A stretch of 64,000 nt of DNA from Tenrec ecaudatus. Lineage: Eukaryota > Chordata > Mammalia > Afrosoricida > Tenrecidae. Of this stretch, positions 56,039 through 64,000 are shown in pieces; the stretch's first letter is position 1; each line of letters begins with the position of its first letter. The notes below the pieces were generated by a model, which had not been told where the DNA came from, ran no database searches, and saw only the letters and a list, made by a program, of their open reading frames with translations. Location: assembly GCF_050624435.1 (NCBI RefSeq), contig NC_134534.1, forward strand, positions 66,735,501-66,799,500, written 5' to 3'. The position numbers were made by a program, and so were the translations under genes.

Positions 56039-57240
56039 AGGCAGCGAGTGTAGCTACAATTTAAAGCTAAACTTTAGGGCATTCAGTACATTGACAGAAG
56101 TCCCATTCTTGGCAGGAGTTGAGACAGTGTTCAAAGTCAGTACGACTTCAACATCAAAGGCTGAGTCTTAGCTAGGCAGCTCCCAGGGACACATAGTCAC
56201 TTCTTCTCTGAGAGAGACTTTAAGCCCTTCATTCATGTCATTCTATGTTCTGCATTTACCTCTTCCACCAAGTTTTGTAATCTTTGTTCTGCTTAAATCA
56301 CTGACCAATGAATGTAATCAAATCTGTCTTCAGTATCTTTGAAATATTGGAGTATCATCTATTTGATTTATAGCTTCCCTATATTTTTCCAGTTTTCAAA
56401 TGGGTGCTTTCTCACAGCATGAAGATCAATATCTAAAGAGAACATGCGGAATTTTGAGTTTCCTGTAGGCTGCCTTTTTTCCCCCTTCACTCCTCCTGCC
56501 CCACAAATGTGGTAAGCTCCACCCTCATGTCTGAAAATGACAACTGCATCTGATGGAAGGAATATAAATGTGTGTATGTGTGTCTGAAAGAGAGAGCAGT
56601 AGTATGCGGCGTAAACTATAAAGTTCTAAAGCATTATAAATTATTTCATACTTATAAAAATGAATTCAATTACAATGTACTAAATGTCTTAATGTCCACC
56701 CTTCAGCTTAACAAAATACATCTTTTAAATACAATTGAATTCCTCTAATGTACTTCTCTTAAAAAAATATAACTCACTTTAAATGAATGAAATAGAAATG
56801 ATAATAAATGCTTCGATTTTAAAAGACCTTTTGAAATCTTTATTCTATTAATAACAAAAAGCTTCAATGAGCTCCTATAACCCAATTATGCAATTATTGG
56901 GCTATCCTTCCATCACTTCACAATCAAATGGGCCAAACCAGAAACTGTCAACTTCCCCATTAAACTGGCTTCCCCCATGAGTTTCCTCATTTTGTAAGAG
57001 TATCACTATTTTCCCAGGTCACTCAGATTAGATAGATCAGGCTCATATGAAATTATTCACCCAGTCAAATGAGTCCCCAAAGGTTGCTATTTTGCTTCTT
57101 TGTATTGGGTTTTGGCCTCTCCATCTCCTCTGCTACCCTCCCAAGCTGTGGCTCTCAAATCATAGCACAGGGAGCCAAGAGGGGTTCAAAGAATCTTCCA
57201 GGTACCAAGGGAGTCAAGCTGGTGTCAGAATAATTTTCTT
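56039..57240. other. Unique-looking AT-rich sequence
   Basis: No gene or repeat recognised. Confidence 0.5.
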
Positions 57241-57241
57241 C

Positions 57242-57434
57242 TGTGCCATTGAGTTGATTTCAACCGATAGAGACCTTATGGGACAGAGAAGAACTCTAAC
57301 AGATCCATCCCCTAGGCTGAACTCCTGATGGGAGCAGATACCTAGGTGTTTTCTTCACAGAGCGACTGATGGGCTCAGATCACAGACCTTTCAGTTAGCA
57401 GCCAAATGCTTAGCCATGGTGCCAAAGGGCTCCC
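57242..57434 (-). mobile_element. AfroSINE, antisense (full-length)
   Basis: Antisense tail 'gccattgagttgatttcaacc', 'ccttatgggacagagaagaac', body 'cagatcacagacctttcag', 'ttagcagccaaatgcttagcc' and head 'tgccaaagggctccc'. Confidence 0.87.
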
Positions 57435-58334
57435 TTTCATAATCATCCTGGCATTATTTCCCTTCTTTGCCATCTTCCTCTCACACAGGTACAGTGGAGC
57501 TTCCCAATGACCACATCATAGGGCATCACAACAGACTGAATGCAGAAGTGACTATGGGAAACCAGCTGGTTTCCGTCAAACTGGTGATTAAAGAAATTTT
57601 CAAAATAATATCATTTAATTATTTTTGTCTTAAGAGTTATTTTCTTGTCAATACGTTCATTTTATGATATAATGAGTTTCTAATAATTAATGTATATTAG
57701 TTCATTGAAAAAAAACTTTCTGGGGTCATCAGAGAGAGCTGAATCTTTGAGATTATTGCCTCAAAATAATCTTTTAAATTAAACTTTAAGACAAAGACGT
57801 CCCCTAAAGTCTTCTTGAAACCAAACAATAGTTTGGCTTATCTATTGAAGAGTCTGCCTTGAGAGCAATCTATATGGGGTCAAATTAACATCAGTTACAT
57901 GAAAGATTAGGTAGGGCATTTAGGAGGCAATGAATTTAAGTTAATGAGTGAGAGAGGAATGATTTGGAAAATGAAGCATGGGAACGACTGTTTGACTTGA
58001 AGAATGTAATCAATGTCAGTGAATTGTACATGTAGAAATTGTTGAATGGTTGCTTGATTTGCTGTGTATATTCCCAGAACAATAAAAATAAAGTAATAAA
58101 AATGACATTTTAATCTCTCTGTTTTAATTTCAGATCCATTAAACAGTGAGAGATGCAACCCGTAAACAAAATTTCCCTGGAGTCCGCAATCATATTGAAG
58201 AGCATCCATGGTCCAAACTTTGAGAACTGAGACTCTGGTCCATGCTTTCATTGCTTCACGCTTTGACTTCTCCAAAAATGTCTCACTGGGTTCCCAGCCC
58301 CAGTCCTTCCTTCTACTTACTTACACACTCCTTT
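57435..58334. other. No recognised feature
   Basis: AT-rich unique-looking sequence up to the target duplication of the next element. Confidence 0.5.
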
Positions 58335-58369
58335 CCTGTTCACCTTTTTTTGTTGTTGTTTTTGTAGTT

Positions 58370-58437
58370 ATTAAATATATTTTATTCTTTAATAAATATA
58401 TATATATTTATTTATTTATTTATTTATTTTTAACAAT
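58370..58437 (+). repeat. (TTTA)n / (TA)n tail of the retroelement
   Basis: Degenerate A-tail of the insertion, read on the plus strand as TA and TTTA repeats. Confidence 0.85.
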
Positions 58438-59194
58438 TTATTGGGGCTCATACAATTCTTTTCACAGTTCATATATATACATACATCAATTGTATAAAGC
58501 ACATCTGTACAGTCTTTGCCCTAATCATTTTTTTCTCTTTTCTTCTTTTACATTTTATTAGGGACTCATACAACTCTTACCACAATCCATACATATACAT
58601 ACATCAATTGTATAAAGGACATCCATACATTCCCTGCCCCAATCATTCTCAAGGCATTTGCTCTCCACTTAAGCCCCTTGCATCAGGTCCTCTTTTTTTT
58701 CCCCTCCTCCCTCCCCCTTCCCCCCTCCCTCATATGCCCTTGGTAATTTATACATCGTTGTTTTGTCATATCTTGCCCTATCCGGAGTCTCCCTTCCCCC
58801 CTTCTCTGCTGTCCCTCTCCCAGGGAAGAGGTCACATGTGGATCCTTGTAATCAGTTCCCCCTTTCCAACCCACTCACCCTCCACTCTCCCAGCATCGTC
58901 CCTCACACCCTTGGTCCTGAAGGTATCATCCACCCTGGATTCCCTGTACCTCCAACCCTCATATGCACCAGTGTACAGCCTCTGTCCTATCCAGCCCTGC
59001 AAGGTAGAATTCGGATCATGGTAGTTGGGGGGAGGAAGCATCCAGGATCCGGGGGAAAGCTGTGTTCTTCATCGATACTACCTCACACCCTAATTAACCC
59101 ATCTCCTCTCCTAAACCCCTCTATGAGGGGATCTCCATTGGTCGACACTTGGGCCTTGGGTCTCCACTCTGCACTTCCCCCTTCATTTAATATG

Positions 59195-59256
59195 ATATAT
59201 ATATACATACATATATACATATACACATATATACACATACATACACACACTTATAT
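59195..59256 (+). repeat. (TA/CATA)n microsatellite in the retroelement
   Basis: Alternating TA and CATA units followed by a T-run at 59258-59270. Confidence 0.9.
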
Positions 59257-61192
59257 CTTTTTTTTTTTTTGCATGATGCCTTATACCTGGTCCCTTGGGC
59301 ACCTCGTGATCGCACTGGCCGGTGTGCTTCTTCCATGTGGGCTTATTTGCTTCTGAGCTAGATGGCCGCTTGTTCTCCTTCAAGCCTTTAAGACCCCAGA
59401 CACTATCTCTTTTGATAGCCGGGCACCATCAGCTTTCTTCACCACATTTGCTTATGCACCCATTTGTCTTCAGCGATCCTATCATGGAGGTGTGCAGTCA
59501 ATGATATGATTTTTTGTTCTTTGATGCCTGGTAACTGATCCCTTTGGGACCACTCGCTCACTCAGGCTGGTGTGTTCTTCCATGTGGACTTTGTTGCTTC
59601 TGAGCTAGATGGCCGCTTGTTTATCTTCAAGCCTTTAAGACCCCATTCACTATCTCTTTTGATAGCCGGGCACCATCAGCTTTCTTCACCACATTTACTT
59701 GTTCACACACTTTGGCTCCAGCCGTTGTGTCGGGAGAGTGAGCATCATAGAGTTCCAATTTAATAAAAGAAGGTATTCATGCATTGAGGGAGTGTTTGAG
59801 TAGAGGCCCAAGGTCCTTCCGCCACCTTAATACTTGACCTATAAATATAGACACATAGATCTATTTCCCCATCCTCCTATATATATTTGCATGTACGTGT
59901 CTTTGTCTAGACCTCCATGAATGCCCTTTGACTCCTAGCTCTTTCCTCCATCTCCCTTGACTTTCCTCCTGCCCTACTACCATGCTTCATCGCCACCTGG
60001 GCTAGAGTATACCTCTTCTCTAAGCAACCTTACCCTTGATCATTTCCCAGCAGGCCTGCCACTCCCACTTCTCTACCATTTGGGGTCCCATGTTTTTCCC
60101 TTGTCCCTGGGTTTGTTAACACCACTTCCTTACCCCTCCCTACCCCCCCACCCCAAGTCCCCCCAAAACTGTCGGTCCCGTTGTTTTTCCTCCAGATAGT
60201 TCATCCAGCCTGTCCTATTCAGACAGACCTGTGGAGTCACTAACATGCACGAAAACTAGACAGAGGAAAACAAAGCAACAGTATACAACCAGACAACAAA
60301 ACAACAAAAACAAACCACTGACAAAGAACAGAATAAAACAGTTCACAAGAGAAAAGCTTGTAGTTAGTTCAGGGATCGTTTGCTGGCCCCCAGGAGCGCC
60401 CTCCAGTCCAGTCCGCCGGGGCACCACGCCCTGGCCCTGAAGTCCACCCCCAGCACTCCCTGGGGACCCCGCCACTCCACCCCCCCGCCGCTCTGCCGCA
60501 CCCCCCCAGTGATCCGCCCCGGTGTGGTGGGACCAGGCCAGGCGCAACTCCCACACTGCGTCTCCGGTGCTGTCCCCCGCACCGCCCTTAGTCACTGAGG
60601 GGCACCACGTCCCACAGTGGGGCCAGCCATGTTGTTCTCTCTGTGGACTGGCTGCTCTACTCAGGAACATCATCATCACGGCCTGGTGGGCCAGGCTGTG
60701 CTCCACTCTCTCCTCCTGCCCCTTCATCTGCTCCTGTGTGCTCTGATCAGACTTCAACCCAGTGTCGCAAGGTGTGAACGCAATATCCCGGTGTGGAGGA
60801 GGGAACCGGTGGAGAGGTCTGGGAGGCTGGCCCCAGCACCATAAATTAAGTGGATTCCTGCCCCTCCCCCGAAAAAATTTTTTTCCAAAGGACGACATTG
60901 ACTCTGCAGCTCTGGGAGATGGACATATTTGATCAGAGCACACAGGACCTGTTCACCTTTTTAAATCAAAATATGTTTCCATATTACTTTCCTACTTTAA
61001 AATAGGAATCATTCATTTCCATAACACTTTTTGATCTAATCAACTGTCCCATCTTATCATATCCACCTTCCCCCCAAAAAGAAACCCTCCACTTTTAGCA
61101 GGCTCCTTGTAAAACACATTCCCCAAGCTTTGTTTCACCCGTTCTATTGCCTGTCTGTCTCCTGGAAAGTCTGTACATCTGTGTAGAGGAGG

Positions 61193-61305
61193 CAGCACAG
61201 AAAAGTAGTTAGCTAGAAGTTTGGACTTTAGAGTCTGGTGTGGAATTCCAGTTGTCACTTATTAGCTATGTCATGTGGGACAAGTTCTTTTCAGCAACTC
61301 TAAAT
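61193..61305 (+). mobile_element. MIR SINE
   Basis: Classical MIR 5' half: 'cagcacagaaaagtagttagc', 'ttggactttagagtctgg', 'attccagttgtcacttattagc', 'tatgtcatgtgggacaag'. Confidence 0.8.
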
Positions 61306-62112
61306 AGAAATCAAAATACAATCCTGGCTTTACTATGTCCATGAAGACTTCTCAGTCTCCAGACAACCAGTACTACTTCATCCTCTTCTACTCACCTTCC
61401 TGCGGTACAATGCTTGGATTGAAATCTTGACTCCAGAAGTTTCATGTGAACTCACTCTCTTTCTTTCTATTTCATGTATGTGGGGTTTTTGTTTTGTTTT
61501 GTTTTCTTAGACCTGCCTGGTGCTGCTATACCTGATTAAATAAATTCAATATATGTGACAGTTCTGTTTTCTGTAAAATGAAACACGGAAATCAATTCTT
61601 AGCTGGCAGGGACCAAAACAATGCCTTTGATCTATAATCTTACTTTCTTCTTGCCCTGCTAGCAAGCACTAGTCCAAGCCTCCATGTAGGACACTAAATC
61701 TATTCATTTGAAAAAGGAAAGTCCTACAGGAAAATTTTTCTATAGTGGGGAAGATCTGGTAAAGGTCATGAAAATATACCAAAGTCTGGTTGGTGCTAGG
61801 TGCTGACTGATGCTATTCTGGAAGTATGTTGAGAATTCCCAGGCCTGGCAATCCTCTGTGAAGACTCTCTCAGTGAAGAACTGGCACAGGGGAGCAAAAG
61901 CTTCCAGTGACAAATCAATACCTTCTCTGAGCCCAGGGAGCCTGTTTTCAGGTGGGAAGTTAGTCTTTTATCTGGTCAAGATCAGCTTTCTTGTCTACTA
62001 ACTGGCCCAAGTTTCTTGAGGGATCACATAAGATTGCTATATAGTGCTGAAACTATCCTGACATGAAAAATATCTCAGAGATTAAAATTTTGAAAGATTT
62101 TTGTTTATTTCC
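61306..62112. other. No recognised feature
   Basis: Unique-looking sequence with a (GTTTT)n-like run at 61485-61506. Confidence 0.5.
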
Positions 62113-62637
62113 TGTGTTGGACAGGGTTCTCTAGAGAGACAAACCAGATTGCTAGTAATTATATATAAATATATTTATAAAGATAGATATATCATACAAG
62201 AAATGAACCATTAAATTATATACAGATAGATAATACAAGAAATTAACAGTTAAATTATAAAGCAGTGAGACACTAGCAGTCCTTTAAGGCTTGAGAGCTG
62301 CCAGTTGCCAGTCCCTTTCTGTAGAGAGAGCTGGGCTATATATCGCCAGGCAGCAAACAGCAAGGCAAGTCACCAACTGTCACCAACTGTCGGTCCCCAG
62401 CTCCAGAGACGAACATTCCAATCATGTGGGATTAAAGGGACCTCAACTTACAGTGACACAGTCCACAGGCTAAGCATCCCACAGGTAGTGTACCCTTTAA
62501 ATTGAGGCACAAAACAAGCAGGCATCCGCACGCAGGTCAGATGATTAAAGAACGAGAGACAAGCAAGGTGAGGCCCTCTGCCCTCCAATTAATCCTACTT
62601 GTGTTTATCGGCTAGGCTGGCACAATAAACTATCGCA
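62113..62637 (+). mobile_element. Solo LTR, ERVL/MaLR-like, second family (525 bp)
   Basis: Begins 'tgtgttggacagggttctctagagagac' and ends 'aaactatcgca'; the flanks tttcc and tctcc agree at 4 of 5. The opening resembles class III LTRs of placental mammals. A fossil LTR with no internal region attached. Confidence 0.6.
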
Positions 62638-64000
62638 TCTCCTAAAGGTCAACAAACAGACCTTGAACTATTTACTGGCCTTTCTATTTTTTTGGTCGTT
62701 GGCCTTTTGTTGTTTTGTTTTCTTTTGTTACTTTGTTTTGCTCTGTCTTGTCTTTTTGTTTTATTATTATTTTATTATTATCTCTGCAGGTCTGTCTAGA
62801 TAAGATAAGCAGGATAAATAAGCTGGAGGAGAAAACAATGGGACTGACAGTTCTGGGGGGACATGGGAGAGGGGGAGTCGGGGGAAAGGAAGTGGGTATT
62901 AACAAACTCAGGGACAAGGGAACAATAAGTGATCCAAAATCGATAGCGAGGATGAAGTAGGAGGCCTGGTGGGACTTGATCAAGGGCAATGTAACCAAGA
63001 AGAATTACTGAAACTCAATGAAGGCTGAACATGATAGTGGGACAAGAGGAAGGTCAAAGGAAATGGAGGAAAGAAGTAGGAGGCAAAGGGCATTTATAGA
63101 GGTCTAAATACAGGCATGTGCATATGTGAATATATTTCTATATGACGATGGGGAAATAGACCTATATGCATATATTTATAGGTTTACTATTAAGGTAGTA
63201 AATGGACATTGGGGTTCTACTCAAATACTCCCTCAATGCAAGAACACTTTGATCTAATAACCTGGCATTCTGTGATGCTCACCTTCCTGACACGATCACT
63301 GAAGACAAAATGGGTGCATAAGCTTATCGTGCCCAGCTATCAAAAGATATAAAAAGATATAGCATCTAGGGTCTTAAAGGATTAAAGATAAACAAGTGGC
63401 CATCTAGCATGGAGGAAAAAAAACCCACAAAGAAGAAGCACACCAGCTTGTGTGAACATGAGGTGTTGATGGAATCAGTTATCAGGCCTCCGAAGACCCA
63501 GAACAAGCAATCATATTGATGTGAACGAGGTAGGGATGGGGGGCATGGGGCAGAATAGGAGCCAAAGGCCCATCTTTAGACAATTGGATATCTCCTCAAA
63601 GAAGGTGGAATGAAGGGAAGAGCTAGCCAGGATGTAATATAGCATCGATGAAATATACAACTTTCCTCTAGTTCTTTAATGCTTTCTCCCCAACCCTCCA
63701 TTCATGATCCCAATTCTACCTTAAAAATATGGCTAGATCTGAAGATTACACTGGTACAGATAAGAGCTGGAAACACAGGGAATCCAGGACAGATAAACAC
63801 TTCAGAACCAATAATGAGAGTAGCTATACCAGGAGGGGAAGGGGAAGGTGGGGGAGAGAGGGGGAACCAACCACAATGATCTACATATAACCCCCTCCCT
63901 GTGGGACAGACAATAGAAAAGTGGGTGAAGGGGGACATTGGACTGTGTAAGACATGAAAAAGAATTGTAAAGGGTTCATGAGGGAGGGAGAGTGGGAGAG
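62638..64000 (+). mobile_element. Tenrec LINE-type retroelement, runs off the window
   Basis: Sense copy starting next to the LTR: 'aacaaacagaccttgaac', T-rich tract, 'gcaggtctgtctagataagataagc', 'acaatgggactgacag', 'ggacaagggaacaataag', 'ctcaatgcaagaacac', 'gtgggtgaagggggacattgg'. The 3' end is beyond 64000. It shows the order of the middle of the family without inversion. Confidence 0.8.

Larger units (their letters stand above)
58350..60947 (-). mobile_element. Tenrec LINE-type retroelement, complete insertion with 5' inversion
   Basis: A 2,598-bp insertion bounded by a perfect 15-bp duplication, cctgttcaccttttt, at 58335-58349 and 60948-60962. The A-rich tail is antisense at 58350-58437, followed by two tandem 3'-end units (58438-58553, and from 58554) each beginning with a 'tttatt(g/a)ggg' 3' terminus. 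The body then reads antisense through 'gatagccgggcaccatcagc' and the T-rich tract to 60749. The last 198 bp (60750-60947) are in plus orientation and match 27600-27790. The 18-base sequence at 60930-60947 repeats inverted at 60732-60749, the microduplication expected of twin priming by L1 machinery. No L1 ORF2 domain is readable, so the family may be an L1 3' region or a non-autonomous passenger. Confidence 0.85.

Noticed and set aside
60215-60943. 242-codon minus-strand ORF, the longest open frame in the window
   Set aside because: It lies wholly inside the 5'-inverted retroelement and crosses the inversion join at 60749/60750, so its N-terminal part reads inverted sequence. Composition is GC- or T-driven and no domain is seen.
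1-64000. CRISPR arrays, bacterial-type operons, tRNA or rRNA genes
   Set aside because: None seen. The only tRNA-like sequences are AfroSINE and MIR heads, and the repeats are dispersed or simple, as in mammalian intergenic DNA.

Overview
The window looks like intergenic DNA from an afrotherian mammal, most likely a tenrec such as Echinops telfairi. This rests on three repeat types found together: about thirty tRNA-derived AfroSINEs with the typical head (ggagccctggtgg) and an RTE-like tail, several BovB/RTE LINE fragments whose 3' ends match that tail, and three short hAT elements with SPIN-type termini. SPIN elements are known from tenrecs among afrotherians. The species call is inference; the repeat calls come from reading the sequence.

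I found no multi-exon host gene and no functional RNA gene. Gene-derived sequence consists of retrocopies. The most notable is an intronless, uninterrupted copy of RNASEH2C on the minus strand (ORF 22033-22542) with an A-tail and a perfect 16-bp target-site duplication. There are also a decayed RPL7 copy (38886-39680), a decayed RPS26 copy (about 10660-11030) and a 1.0-kb retrocopy of an mRNA I cannot identify (31934-32956) inserted in an AfroSINE.

Layout: 1-12 kb holds AfroSINEs, RTE fragments, two solo LTRs, one SPIN element and the RPS26 copy. 12-28 kb is dense nested repeat: a retroelement copy with an apparent 3' transduction, two 0.8-kb LTRs, an antisense L1 3' region carrying SPIN, AfroSINE and RNASEH2C insertions, and a 5'-inverted retroelement. 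28-58 kb is sparser, with unique AT-rich stretches, the unidentified retrocopy, MIRs, three larger RTE pieces, the RPL7 copy, another LTR and a third SPIN copy. 58-64 kb holds a complete 2.6-kb retroelement insertion with 5' inversion, a MIR, an LTR and a further retroelement copy that leaves the window.

Nearly all structure here is explained by retrotransposition, DNA transposition and nesting. I found no new biological system. The most useful leads are the intact RNASEH2C retrogene with Trp at the position of human Arg69, the SPIN insertions at an AfroSINE site, and the L1-type insertion signatures.
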